Translations under genes and position numbers: made by a program | The notes under the pieces: model-generated | The model's database searches: none | What the model was told of the DNA's origin: nothing | Seen by the model: only the letters and a program-made list of their open reading frames with translations | Part shown: positions 43,262 through 54,339 of the stretch, piece after piece | How positions within the stretch are numbered: position 1 is the stretch's first letter | How the letters are laid out: the number at the start of each line of letters is the position of its first letter | Source of the DNA: Hamiltosporidium tvaerminnensis | Taxonomy: Eukaryota > Microsporidia > Dubosqiidae | DNA length: 64,000 bases | Assembly: GCA_022605425.2 (NCBI GenBank) | Contig: CM061252.1 | Location: forward strand, 186,001 to 250,000 | Reading direction: 5' to 3'

Positions 43262-43693
43262 ATGTCATTAAACGATATTCTCACAGAAATAAAAAATACA
43301 GACAAACAAACAGAACACATATTCTACCTTCATTTCTACGAAGAATACAAATACTTCTGTAATTATTTAGATTTACAAATAATTCCTACACTAAAAATGC
43401 TTTTATATATACAAAACGACAAAGAAATTATTTTTAATTTAAAAAATAATATTTGGAGAAAAGCCAAGTTATGTTCAACAGATAATTTAATTTTTAAAAT
43501 CAATAATATATATTTTTCCAAAGTAAATAAATATGAAGGATTAGAAATTATTTTAAATATTTTAAATATTCTTTGTATTGAAATAGAAATACTTAAAAAA
43601 AATATTTTAGAGGTTTTTTATTCTCATCGGCCTGATAAGACAGAAAAAATTCGTAAAGGAAGAGGTAGGAAAAAGAAATCTGAATGTGATTGA
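43262..43693 (+). CDS. Small basic-tailed protein, possible prefoldin-like fold
   Basis: The 143-residue protein starts at ATG 43262, supported by the CCC motif just upstream. It consists of an N-terminal helix (about 10-55), a central beta-prone stretch (EIIFNLKNNIWRKAKLCSTD then LIFKINNIYFSKVN, about 60-92), a second long helix (YEGLEIILNILNILCIEIEIL, about 93-120) and a basic tail (KIRKGRGRKKK). Helix, two beta hairpins, helix is the layout of alpha-type prefoldin/UXT subunits, where the middle reads D-L-G-x-x-x-x-x-A-x-V-x-D. The match is structural in pattern, not strong in residues. The Arg/Gly/Lys tail resembles an AT-hook and could bind nucleic acid. The gene itself is credible; the function is uncertain. 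Confidence 0.6.
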   Translation: MSLNDILTEIKNTDKQTEHIFYLHFYEEYKYFCNYLDLQIIPTLKMLLYIQNDKEIIFNLKNNIWRKAKLCSTDNLIFKINNIYFSKVNKYEGLEIILNILNILCIEIEILKKNILEVFYSHRPDKTEKIRKGRGRKKKSECD

Positions 43694-44435
43694 TATATTA
43701 GATTTTTATATTTGTACCTTTAAATGTCTTTCAATACTTTTAGATACTAATACCTATATTATATTTAAGTAAAACATTTATTAATAAATAATTTATTATT
43801 TAATAATCAGAATACTTTAAATACAACTAACTCAATGATAATATAAGAAAATTATAAATAAGACATAATTTATTATTCTTTATTTTAAATTATTTTGTTA
43901 TTTCTAACTTAATTATATTCCTTTTATATTTTCAATATTTTATATCTCAACACTATTTATGATAAAATGAATTATAATAAAAGTTTAAATTATTTTGTTA
44001 TTTCTAACTTAATTACATTCCTTTTATATTTTCAATATTTTATATCTCCACACTATTACAAGTAAAATGAATTATAATAAAAATTTAAATTAACGCTTGT
44101 TTATTTACAATTCAATATTTTAGTATAAATTTTTAAATTTTTCCGTTGAAATATATTTCCAGACATATTTTTTTATTTACAACAATATTCTATAATAATT
44201 TTTAATATAAAAAACTGAACTTAAATTTACTTTAGTTAAAAACTCTGTCATGAATCAAAAACCATATCTAAAAAATACATACTTTAATTTACTTAAGTTG
44301 ATAACTCTGTTATGAATCAAAAAGCATATCTAAAAAATACATACTTTAATTTAATTTTGAAATAATTCTGTTAAACTCAGAGACAAATAAATTCTAATTA
44401 TTTCATCAACACGTGCTACACCAACCAGATCGTCT
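43694..44435. repeat. AT-rich spacer with two short tandem duplications
   Basis: A ~100-bp unit containing 'aaattattttgttatttcta' and 'ttcaatattttatatctc' is present twice (from about 43887 and 43987). A ~66-bp unit with 'tctgtcatgaatcaaaaacc' is present twice (about 44216-44352). No gene was recognised. Confidence 0.7.
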
Positions 44436-44714
44436 TTAATACCATACATTCTTATTGCTAATAGCATTCTTTACATTTTTAAACATATCTTCAAATCGAG
44501 AGCCATTTTCAGTATTTATTTCTGAATTAACACTTATTAATTTATAAAAAGGTACATATTCTCTCATTTCACGTACAGAATAAACATGACCAAACCCATT
44601 TCCACGTAATTGTAGATTTAAACCAACAAACTCACCACCTCGTGTTATAGTATATCCATCTACAAATGTTCCTTGGATATTATAAACACAAAGAAATACA
44701 AAAAATAAATACAT
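44436..44714 (-). CDS. Small secreted protein, 92 residues
   Basis: The ATG at 44712-44714 opens a signal peptide (MYLFFVFLCVYNIQGTFVDG). The rest has ITRGGEFVGLNLQLRGNGFG and a charged C-terminal part (EINTENGSRFEDMFKNVKN). The residue mix is more balanced than in the neighbouring AT-rich frames, which supports a real gene. No family was recognised; a small secreted or spore-wall/host-interface protein is possible. It is isolated between tandem-repeat spacers. Confidence 0.45.
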   Translation of the reverse strand: MYLFFVFLCVYNIQGTFVDGYTITRGGEFVGLNLQLRGNGFGHVYSVREMREYVPFYKLISVNSEINTENGSRFEDMFKNVKNAISNKNVWY

Positions 44715-47543
44715 TACTATTTACATTTTTTTCGTTATTTATAATTTTACAGATTTAAATGAATTCAATTTAATCATTTGAAGACAGAATTAAAATATTT
44801 TATGTCCTTAAATTATACTTGAAATATTTTTAAGATATGAAAAAATTCAATTTAATTATTTGAATACAGAATTAAAATATTTTATGTCCTTAAATTACCT
44901 TTATTATACCTTTGAAATATTGTAATATTATTTTAAAATCTAATATATTTACAAACAAATACAAACATACGAATCTACTGTTATTAAATCTAAAAATACA
45001 TGAAAAATAAAAAAATTTCCTTTTATAGAATCTAAAGAAATATAAATGAATTAAAAAAAATTGTAGCAATGAAATATACTTTGTACTTGATTTTTTTATA
45101 CCCCAAAATAACTGTCATTATGTCCTATCATTAACTTAATATACGTTGGTTTGTAAGTTTTAGACAAAAAAAAAGAACGAAAATTTCATAATAGACATAT
45201 TTAAAGCTATTTACATGATCACAGAAACACCCTTTTTCTTCCTGAAATTTCATCTAATCTGATTAGATAACCAAAGAAATATATTTGAAATTAGTGTTTA
45301 AGCATTAATTTTTAAAAATAGAATTATAATGTAACATTAATCGTTTGTATCCAATGTTTTTTTCGTTAAGATACACATATTTTTTTTTATTTCCAAACAA
45401 AATAATATGAAATTTGAAATGTATTGTGATTGATTAGCAACAACTATATTGATAAGAATCACAACAAAATAATATGAAATTAGAAATGTATTGTGATTGA
45501 TTAGCAACAACTATATTGATAAGAATCACAACAAAATAATATGAAATTTGAAATGATATAAATTAAAACGAAAAAAAAAAAATCTAAAAGATTTTTGGAA
45601 TAGAAATTTCAATAAAAAAATAAAATATTTAAATTTCAATAAATTTCTACTCAATCAAAATCAAGATAAAAAAAGATGTACCAACAGTTAAACGAAAGAA
45701 ACCTAGAATTCTTAAATAAACATCATAATTATTATTTATTATATTGTCTGTTTTATTTTCAAATGACTGGCTTCTATCTAGGATTCTACAAATATTAAAA
45801 GAAAAAACGACCAGTTTTATGATTTATTTTGTCTGATCAATATTTCAATAGAAAACTTTTTTTTTCACAATACGCTCTTCATTCTTTTGTTAAATCAAAA
45901 TAATTATTTACCACCTACTCTGTGATTAGTCCTAAAATCATCCTTGCAAATCCTTCGGACTTTTTGTCATCTTAGCTTTTTTCTTCTTAGCTTTTTCTTC
46001 TTAGCTTTTGTCTTCTAAGCTTTTTTTATTTATAAAAGCTTTTTGTCTTCTTCGTTTTTTTTCTTTATAAAAGCTTTCTGTAAGAAATATTTGATTTTAA
46101 AAAAGAAATCTATTTTATTACAATCTACCTATCATTCCTTTGCATTTTAAAAAAGTTCATTTACTCCTTTAGTTTCTACAACTTAGTTATTTTATTAAAG
46201 ATAAAGTACATCTTCTAATATTTTCAATTGATATTGTTTTGTCAAATAATAGCTCCTATATAAGTATATTAACCAACACCGATATACTATAAAAAATTAA
46301 TATTTTTAAAAGTATAATGGATAGAAGGAAAAGGTATATCAAATAAGAAGATGTATATCAACTATATCACATAAGAAAGTATATCAACAGAAGAAGTATA
46401 TCAACAGAAGAAGTATATCAACAGAAGAAGTATATCAACAGAAGAAGTATATCAACAGAAGAAGTATATCAAAGAAAGTATATCAGCAGAAGAAGTAAAT
46501 CATCATAAGAAGTATATCAAAGAAAGTATATCAAAGAAAGTATATCAAATAGGAAGTATATCAAAGAAAGTATATCAAATAGGAAGTATATCAAAGAAAG
46601 TATATCAACATAAGAAAGTATTTTTTTACATTTATTCCTGTAACGTTCGGATTTTAAAAAATTCACACGCAAAGTCTATTTCACAATCCCGATGCTCACA
46701 TATGAACCGATTAAATAAAACATGTCAATTATAAGGTATCTTAGATTACTTAATTAAATATAGAAAGCTTATATTTTAAAAAAAAAAAATCCGTTAATAT
46801 GAAATACCCGATCCAGAGTAATATTTAATTTTTTATATTAAACCAGACTTGTGTTTTAATATTAAAGCTATTCATATAAATGTTTATTGTGACATATAAT
46901 TCATAATTCATGTAATTATATTCAAAACACTTTTCATCAGAAAGTAGTATGTCGATATGTTTTTTTCTTTATAAAACAGTTCATCTATTTATTCTACAAA
47001 CTACCTGGTATATTTTCTTTGTATTGACATTTCAAAAATATATTTTTAATGTATATCAATAACAGTAAAAATTATTAATAATTGTATTTTTTCATATATT
47101 TCAATAGATCTATAAAATAAAATTTGATGTGTTACAATGTTTTCTTTTCTATTTTATTTAAACTAAGTTTGATTTATTAAACCAGGTTTGATTGTTTAAA
47201 CTAAGTTTGATTTATTTAACTAGGTTTGATTTATTTAAACTAGGCTGTTTTATTTAAACTAGGCTGTTTTATTAAATTAGGTCGTATTGTTTAAAAGATA
47301 AAATTATAAGAAATTTTCTCATATAAACACCATATTACCATCTTAAAATACCAAAATCTAGATATCACATTGAGATATAATATATCTTTTTGTTATTCCC
47401 TAAAGGATTTAAAAAATGCAACTCTAATTATATTCCTCTAATACTTCACAATACCATCTCCTATTACATTTAATCTCGTTTTTAATTCCATATAAAACAT
47501 ATTTATTTAATTTCTTTGCTTCTTCTAATAATAATATTTTTTT
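44715..47543. repeat. 2.8-kb AT-rich spacer built largely of small tandem repeats
   Basis: Recognisable arrays are: a two-copy unit with 'attcaatttaatyatttgaa' (44758-44900); a ~66-bp unit 'aacaaaataatatgaaat...' in two and a half copies (45398-45560); 'cttagctttttcttcttagc' repeats (45970-46080); 'gaagtatatcaacagaa' and 'aagtatatcaaagaa' repeats (46340-46622); and 'tttaaactaggctg' repeats (47155-47290). No gene was recognised. Confidence 0.7.
46340..46622. repeat. Tandem array of 'agtatatcaacagaaga' units
   Basis: About a dozen 14-17-bp units, first 'gaagtatatcaacagaa' type then 'aagtatatcaaagaa' type, show internal homogenisation by subtype. Confidence 0.85.
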
Positions 47544-47554
47544 TCATAAGTTAT

Positions 47555-50500
47555 TATTTAATAAAATTCTGGGTTAAAATATTTTTTACCATTTTTTACA
47601 TGTTTTCTTCTACCTCTTTAACCACTTTTGTCTCTTCTTCCAAATCCGACTCTTCATTTATGTTATTGGTCGGTTCCTCTAAAGTGGTTCCTCCTTGTAA
47701 AATAAAGGGGGCTTTATATTTTGGTTTAAAATTTTTGGCACCATCTTCCTCTGTTTTCGCTTCTTTTAAAGGGGGTATTGGTTCCTCATGCATCTCTGAT
47801 CTCATAATAACACCCATTGACGCTCTCTCCCAGCTCTCTTCGGCATTTAGTCCTGACTCAAGTCCTCTTCGTCGATCAAAGGAAATAGTTTCGACTGTCT
47901 TTTTAAGTACTATAGACTGAATGTATGCCTCTACATTCATGGGTATTTCTAGTCTTTTAAGATGAGATTTATGGTATTTTGTCACAATACCGTCCCAGGT
48001 CATCACATAAGGGATTATCTCAACACTACACTTATAAATAAGACCCAACTCATTGGCTAGCAGGTCATACTTCCTAAGTTTTTCAGTTTCAACTATTTGA
48101 AGTGAATCTTGGGAAGTGATTCCTACTTCAATGAGTGTTATCTTATTCTTCTTCTTATCTAAAATAAATATGTCTGGTCTGTTATTCCGAATTTTAACAT
48201 CAGTTTTAATTCTGGTGTCCACTCTTATCTCTGCATACTCATTATCAAGAATTTCTTGAACTGAGTGGCTCCTTATTCGTTTTGAAGACTTAAACTTATA
48301 TCTATTTAGAAGGAAGAAGGTGTAGGCATCTGACCACTTCATTATGCCGTCTAGTGTAATCATGGCCTAGCATTTTTTCGCATCTAGTTGCTAGATGATC
48401 CACAGTCTTACCAGACTTCCCGCAATGTTGACACACACCATCTGCTCCCCAGAATACATTTCTATCCTGGATATAGCAGAACACAGCTTCATTTCGTGGC
48501 CTAATATTTCCTCTCTTTAGCCACCTTGAAGAGTCACTAACACTCACAAGCTCATTTTTTCCTTGCATTATATAACTTTGAATGGAGTTTTCGTTTTTCT
48601 ATTTCGTTATATAGTTTTGCAAGTTGAGCTTCTTCTAAACTTTTCTTAGTGACTTCTTCTACCAACCTGTACTTTACTTTTAAGAAGCCTTTTATTAGTG
48701 CAAGATGGGTTTTATTATTATTCTCCACCTTGAGGATTGCTGCTCGTCTAGTTGATATTTCTTTACTTTTTTCCAGACAATCCAAGAGTTGCAGAAGCAT
48801 ATGTTCGCTTCGCAACTCAACACTATGTAGGCCTCTTCCAAGTTCTGTTCTAGGAAGATACAACCGCTCTTTACATCCTGGGCGGAGATGTATCTTATTT
48901 TTAACCAACACCGCACGCACTGCATCATCTAACTTAGAGAAGTCAGCCGGTTCAAGTCGAAGTACTCCTATGTGGTAGTTGATTAACGATATCGCATGTT
49001 GATTGATTGCAGAAAATAAATTTTTTGCATTTAATCTAGTGTGACAAAGTCTTTCAACTCTTGATATAAGTTTGCTCTGTACTTCTTCAAATGAGCTACG
49101 TGTTGGGATTCCTCTGCTATCTTCTATTATTCCTAAATATTTGTAAACACTAACACCTTCTAGAAGAGTAGCAGTATCTTCACAACAAGTATCATTTGTG
49201 GCTGACTTCTCTTTGTTAATCTCTAAGCCAATCACCTCTAAAAATTCCTTTGCCTCGCCTGTCATAGCACTCAATGTGGAGCTGTCTTTTGCAAGGAGCT
49301 TAAGATCATCAATAAACAAGAGATGATTAGTAGAATGGGATTCTGCATCTGTTTGTACTGTCACTTTTGTGTATTTTTCATTAAGCTTTCGGCTTAATGG
49401 ATCCATACACAACACAAATAACAAAGGTGACAGACTATCTCCTTGCAGGATCCCTCTATCAATCTTCTTGCTCATGATTTTTTCAGGCCCTACTGATATA
49501 TCAATTTTCCATTTTGATATAATTACCTTAATAAATTTCAGGATCCAATCAGGTAAATTAAGGTTTTCAATGCATTGAGTTAAATAAGCATGATCTATTG
49601 AATCATAAGCTTTTTTAACATCAATCCATGTTGCCTTAAGATTGTTTCCGTACTCTTTATTTAAGGCAATATTCAGTAGAGCCTGCTCTTTCGCTCCCTG
49701 CACACCTCTTACCGCCCCTAGTTGGTTCTCTGCAAGCAACCCTCGCCTTTCCACTTCAAGTTGAACGACTTTCGTTACACACTTTGTCGTTAACTTATAG
49801 AGGTTGGACATACAAGTGATTGGCCTGTAGTCAGAGCCTCTTCGTGGAATTCCTTTCGGTATCAAATACGTAAGCCCGCAGTAAAACCAATCAGCTTGAG
49901 GTGTTCCTTCTAAACATATAACTTTCACAATATCATAAAGATATTTGTGAAGAGTTGTAAGTTTCTTAATGAAAAAATTGTAAATACCATCAATTCCAGC
50001 AGCTTTCCAATTAGGGAGCCAATTAATGATATTCACAAATTCATCAAGTGAAGGAAACGTGGTCGGATGATTATCTGATACAAATGGAATCAAATAATCA
50101 TCGTACGTGACTGTGTCATCATTTTTGTTCCACATTGTAGACCAAAAACTCACAATTTCATCACGGCTAACCACATGCTCGGATTCCACACGCTCAGATA
50201 ACCCACGATAAAATCGACCTCGGAAAAGCTCAAACATACGATTCTCTTTTCGGAATTGCTTCCTACTTTCATGCATCGTAATTTTTTTCTCGTAAACATT
50301 CAAAGACTCATTCTTCTTAACTAAAGCCTCAGAAAGATCAGTTACGCTGCTCAAGTTTAAATTAAACTCTCGCATGATTTTCTTAAGGCTCTTCGTTTCC
50401 GAAGTGGAGAGCTTTTCCTGCTTACGAGCCTTCTCGAGAAGATCTTTGGAAAGTACTAACTTAGAAATTTTACTTTCTATGTTTTCCTTCCAAGCGGATC

Positions 50501-50578
50501 TAGGCTTTTCTTTGCGTGTTGCCTCGTCATAGCATACCTGCGCAGCTTGCATGATATACGCGGCTTCCGTAATTGACT
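47555..50578 (-). mobile_element. Non-LTR retrotransposon copy 2, 5'-truncated
   Basis: This 3,024-bp minus-strand copy is bounded by an exact 11-bp direct repeat 'tcataagttat' at 47544-47554 and 50579-50589. Compared with copy 1, about 790 bp of the 5' end (the first ~263 codons) are missing; the junction falls just before the 'agtcaattacggaagcc' sequence. Its 3' end (element strand) is CCCAGAATTTTATTAAATA, without the long A-tail seen in copy 1. Near-identity to copy 1 over the rest indicates a recent insertion. Confidence 0.95.
47596..50578 (-). pseudogene. Retrotransposon polyprotein, truncated, two one-base insertions
   Basis: It covers the RT, CCHC knuckle and restriction-like endonuclease of the family. 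In the RT part it is intact where copy 1 is not: it reads FWSTMWNKNDD and EFVNIINWLPNWKAAG across the two stop codons of copy 1. The frame is lost near 48555-48563, where the A-run in 'caaggaaaaaatgag' has one more A than in copy 1, and again near 48308-48320, where 'cttcttccttc' has one base more than the 'cttctccttc' of copy 1. Endonuclease residues (RPD and the Glu in ITLIEVGI) and LFIDD are kept. The ATG that appears to open this frame (50580-50582) belongs to the flanking target duplication, not the element. Confidence 0.92.
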
Positions 50579-50589
50579 TCATAAGTTAT

Positions 50590-51469
50590 ACATTTAAATT
50601 TCAATAATTAATTTTTTAAAAAAATATATTTTTTTTTTAATTCTTATTTCTCAACTGTAAGTTTAATTTTGTTTTTTTTCTGTATATAAAGCAAAGTTTT
50701 ACAAAAATATTTTTTTATTCTTTACAAAATTATTTTTTTTATTTTCCATAAGAATTTAAAGTGTATTTTACTTTATTTTTTTAATAATAAATAAATCTAA
50801 TTAAGTGAGTTATTAATAATCATTTATTAAGAATTTAAAGTATATTTTACTTTATTTTTTTTAATAAATAAATCTAATTAAGGTATATTTCTTTACAAAA
50901 ACAATTTACTTTCATTTATATATATTTAGAATAGAATATGGATTGGAATAGATTAGATTAGAATGGATTAGAATATATGAATTAGAATAGAATAGAATAT
51001 ATTAAATTAGATTAGAATATATTAGATTGGATTGGATAGAACATAAAAAAATTTAAAAAACTAAAAAATATAAAAGGAATATAACACCCTTTAACATACT
51101 ACTAATACATCATTTATTAGACCCTCTTATCTACTATCTACTATTAACACCCGTTATATAAGTATAGTAATTAACACCCACTTATTCCTGTACTATTATT
51201 AACACCCTCTACCATATCCTTATTATTAACACCCTCTTATCTAGTCTTATTATTAACACCCTCTACCATATCCTTATTATTAACACCTTCTTATTCCTGT
51301 ACTAATATTAACACCCCCTTATCTAATTTACTAGTATTTAACACCCTCTACCATATCCTTATAATTAACACCTTCTTATCTACTCTTATAATTAACACCC
51401 TCTAACATACTCTTATCTACTCCTTATACTTAACACCCTCTACCATACCCTAATACCCTCTACCATACC
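50590..51469. repeat. Spacer with short tandem repeats next to SEC27
   Basis: A ~85-bp unit with 'agaatttaaagtgtattttact' is duplicated near 50755 and 50830. 'gattagaatggattagaat'-type repeats lie at 50930-51030. 'attaacaccctctaccatatcc' and 'ttattaacaccctcttatct' units fill about 51100-51470, directly up to the SEC27 stop codon. Confidence 0.75.
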
Positions 51470-54274
51470 TTAACAATAAGACCCCTTAAACATATCATAG
51501 TACTCCGTACCCTTTAACATCTCACAACACTTTTCATATTTCCCATTCCCATAAAAACACAAGAAAGCCAAATTAAAAATTCCTTCTTTTTCTGCTTCAA
51601 CCCCAATTTCTTCTTTAAAACTTTTCTCACAAAAAACATCGCATAAATACGCATTACTCCACTCTTTACCCAACATAAAATATTTTCTAGCTTTTTCATA
51701 CTTCTTCACCCGCATAAACTCCATTCCCAACCTACAATACCCAAGAAAATTGCTACACAACTCTTCTGCCTCACTCAACCGACCCAACAAAACCAATAAT
51801 TCAAATTTCTTATCTTTATCACTTACTAATCTCAATGCTTCTTCATAACACCCTACACTCTCTAAAAACACTATCACTTCGTTTTCCCTTCCATTTTTTA
51901 CCACCCCAAACTCACCTCTCAATACTCCCCTCTTGTACTCTACAAACCACCAATCCACCACACATACCTTAACACCTCCATCATAAGACACTATCACCTC
52001 TCGATCCACCCCCACAAATTTTCCATTAAAATTTCCCACCCAAATAAAATTTACCTTCCCTCCCCACACATCCACCAAATACACACCACACCCACTCACT
52101 ATAAATATGTCATCACCTTCTCCATAAAAATCACTCACCACCCCCATCAACCCAATTCCTAATTCTACCATTATATCTTCATAATTCACACCCACCACAC
52201 CCTGTTCAACCAAATCACCTACATTAGAACACTCATACACTCTAACCACCCCACCCTCATACATATACACCCTTCCCCCACTCACCACACACTTCTCCAC
52301 CACCCAAGGAAACCTACACACCTCCACCCCATCCCTACACGAGACCCAAGCAGTAGTAGTAGTATTAGTAGTAGTAGTTGTAGTATTAGTGGTAGTAGTT
52401 GTATTAGTATTACTATTAGTAGTACTATTACTCTTATTACTATTACTCTTATTACTCTTATTAATCTTATTACTACTAATACTACTATTACTAACACTAT
52501 TATTACCAATACTACTACCAATACTCTCATTACTCTTATTACTCTTATTACTCTTATTACTATTACCCTCCATACTACCCTCCCCTACACATATACATAC
52601 ATCCCTGTCTACATACACTACACTATCATACCTCTTAACATCTAACACACATACCTTTTCTTTATTCTCATAAAAACATATAAAATCTCCTTCTCTTACC
52701 AAATAACAAGAATCACTTAAAAACTTAAAATTATTTCCTTTTCCACTTCCTCTACTTCTAAACCCCATACAACTATAAATATGATATTCATCTACATTTA
52801 CGATACACATTAATTTACCAGAAATAGAAATTATAAATTCTGTTGGTAAAAAATCCAAAGTAGAAATTTCCTTAGCAATATTAGGTGTATTAGTGGTATT
52901 AGTGGTATTAGTGGTATTAGTGGTGATTGTATTATCTCTTATGTTATTGGTATTATTAGTGGTATTATCTCTTATTTTATCTCTTATGTTATTATCTCTT
53001 ATGTTACTATCCCTCTCCCTTTCCCTATTACTATCCCTATCCCTTTCCCCATCCCTTAAATCCCCTAAATCCCTTTCCCTTAAATCACACCCTATGTTTA
53101 TCTTCATTATGCTTACTACTTGGTTAACTATACTGTACACCCTTCTATTACACTTCCTTACATATACACATTCATCACCTGTTCTTACAAATATAATACC
53201 TTGATCACTTCCAATAATAATTTTATCATCTTTAAATCCTACATCCCATAACCTACCCATTAATAGATTAACACTTTGTTCAAGTTTAAATGTTTTATTA
53301 TTATAAAATGAATATTCTCCATTTTCATTTAAAGTTATAAATAAAGGTCTATTTGTATATTCTCTTATAAGAGTTAAAGGTGAAGAAGTATTAAAAGAAT
53401 ATATAGGTGTTAGTGTAGTAAAGTCAGTTATTTGTGTTTTTAAATCATCAGAAGAAGAAATTAGGTAATTACCAGAATTTATAAATGTAAGTGTATTAAC
53501 ACCATTAGTATGATAAGTAAGGGTATTAGTAGTATTGTTTGTGATATTGTTGGTGATATTGTTGGTGTATTTATTAGTATTACTACTTGTATTATTACTT
53601 GGATTGATACTTGTAGTGTTATTATAAGTATTACTACTATAAGTATTACTAGTATAGGTATTACTACTATAAGTATTACTAGTATAGGTATTACTACTTG
53701 TATTACTACTATAAGTATTACTACCATCCCTACCACTACCACCACTACTATTACTATTACTACCAATCACACTCCCTATTGTCCATACTTTGATGGTGTT
53801 GTCTAGTGATGAGGATAGAAATTTGTTGGTATTTTTAGGATAAATACAAATATCCATGACAAAATGTTTATGTCCAGAGAAAGTAGAGAGTAAAAAAAGT
53901 TGTGGAGAGAACATTTTGATGAGTGTGTCATCAGAACAAGAGAGTATGAATTGAGATGTAGGAGAAAGTACTTTTCTAATGAAATCATCGTGTGCTTTTA
54001 CTTCTTTTTCTTTTTTAAGATTTAAATTATACAAAATGAGTTTTCCTTCATCTGTACCGAGAAGGAATTGATCAGTTGTTTCTAGAAATAATGATGTACG
54101 TATTGGACAATCACATACGTGTATAGTGTGTAGGATTGATAAAGTGGTGGTTGATATTATGTGTACTGTGCCTGTGTATAGAGTAGCAAGTGCTATTTGT
54201 TTTTGGGGATGTGTTGATATTGACTTTATACGTGGTGTTTCTATCTTTTTAATAATTTGTTTTTTTAAAGACAT
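51470..54274 (-). CDS. SEC27: Coatomer subunit beta-prime (COPB2/Sec27)
   Basis: Beta-prime-COP is part of the COPI vesicle coat that returns proteins from Golgi to ER. The N-terminal WD40 propeller matches the family closely: RIKSISTHPQKQIALATLYT, then IHVCDCPIRTSLF, KAHDDFIRKV with ILSCSDDTLIKMF, and GHKHFVMDICIYPKNTNKF followed by SSSLDNTIKVW (through about residue 165). The C-terminal helical solenoid starts near residue 795 (VIVFLESVGCYEEALRLVSD) and ends with FNLAFLCFYGNGKYEKCCEML. At 934 residues it is near yeast Sec27 (about 890), but it lacks the last part of the solenoid tail and has gained three Asn/Ser/Thr-rich insertions (about 168-245, 405-475 and 560-645) coded by trinucleotide-like repeats. 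The ATG at 54272-54274 is the first in frame and directly follows a C-run. Confidence 0.9.
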   Translation of the reverse strand: MSLKKQIIKKIETPRIKSISTHPQKQIALATLYTGTVHIISTTTLSILHTIHVCDCPIRTSLFLETTDQFLLGTDEGKLILYNLNLKKEKEVKAHDDFIRKVLSPTSQFILSCSDDTLIKMFSPQLFLLSTFSGHKHFVMDICIYPKNTNKFLSSSLDNTIKVWTIGSVIGSNSNSSGGSGRDGSNTYSSNTSSNTYTSNTYSSNTYTSNTYSSNTYNNTTSINPSNNTSSNTNKYTNNITNNITNNTTNTLTYHTNGVNTLTFINSGNYLISSSDDLKTQITDFTTLTPIYSFNTSSPLTLIREYTNRPLFITLNENGEYSFYNNKTFKLEQSVNLLMGRLWDVGFKDDKIIIGSDQGIIFVRTGDECVYVRKCNRRVYSIVNQVVSIMKINIGCDLRERDLGDLRDGERDRDSNRERERDSNIRDNNIRDKIRDNTTNNTNNIRDNTITTNTTNTTNTTNTPNIAKEISTLDFLPTEFIISISGKLMCIVNVDEYHIYSCMGFRSRGSGKGNNFKFLSDSCYLVREGDFICFYENKEKVCVLDVKRYDSVVYVDRDVCICVGEGSMEGNSNKSNKSNKSNESIGSSIGNNSVSNSSISSNKINKSNKSNSNKSNSTTNSNTNTTTTTNTTTTTTNTTTTAWVSCRDGVEVCRFPWVVEKCVVSGGRVYMYEGGVVRVYECSNVGDLVEQGVVGVNYEDIMVELGIGLMGVVSDFYGEGDDIFIVSGCGVYLVDVWGGKVNFIWVGNFNGKFVGVDREVIVSYDGGVKVCVVDWWFVEYKRGVLRGEFGVVKNGRENEVIVFLESVGCYEEALRLVSDKDKKFELLVLLGRLSEAEELCSNFLGYCRLGMEFMRVKKYEKARKYFMLGKEWSNAYLCDVFCEKSFKEEIGVEAEKEGIFNLAFLCFYGNGKYEKCCEMLKGTEYYDMFKGSYC
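52335..52570 (-). repeat. Coding microsatellite in SEC27 (Ser/Asn/Lys then Thr/Asn)
   Basis: Repeats of 'ttactcttattactattact' and 'agtagtagtagttgtagtat' type translate on the minus strand to SNKSNKSNKSNESI and TTTTNTTTTTT tracts. They extend a loop without breaking frame. Confidence 0.85.
53500..53755 (-). repeat. Coding microsatellite in SEC27 (SNTYSSNTYTSNTY)
   Basis: A ~24-bp repeat, 'agtattactactataagtatt' type, gives TSNTYSSNTYTSNTYSSNTY in the WD40 region, placed between the fourth blade and the next recognisable WD stretch. Confidence 0.85.
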
Positions 54275-54280
54275 TTTTTT

Positions 54281-54291
54281 TTTGGGGGGGT
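54281..54291 (-). promoter_or_regulatory. C-run before SEC27 start codon
   Basis: On the coding strand 'ccaaccccccca' sits immediately upstream of an A-run and the ATG. It is consistent with the CCC-type motif placed just before start codons in microsporidia. Confidence 0.45.
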
Positions 54292-54339
54292 TGGAAAAAA
54301 TGTGGTAAAAATTTAAAAAGAAAAAGTAATATGAAGATT

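Noticed and set aside
46340..46622. CRISPR-like regular repeats
   Set aside because: Units are 14-17 bp and directly adjacent with no unique spacers; this is a simple tandem array, and the genome is eukaryotic.
52282..53806. Several long open frames on both strands within SEC27
   Set aside because: They are Val/Leu/Ile/Ser-only translations of the microsatellites in other frames; the conserved coatomer frame explains the region.
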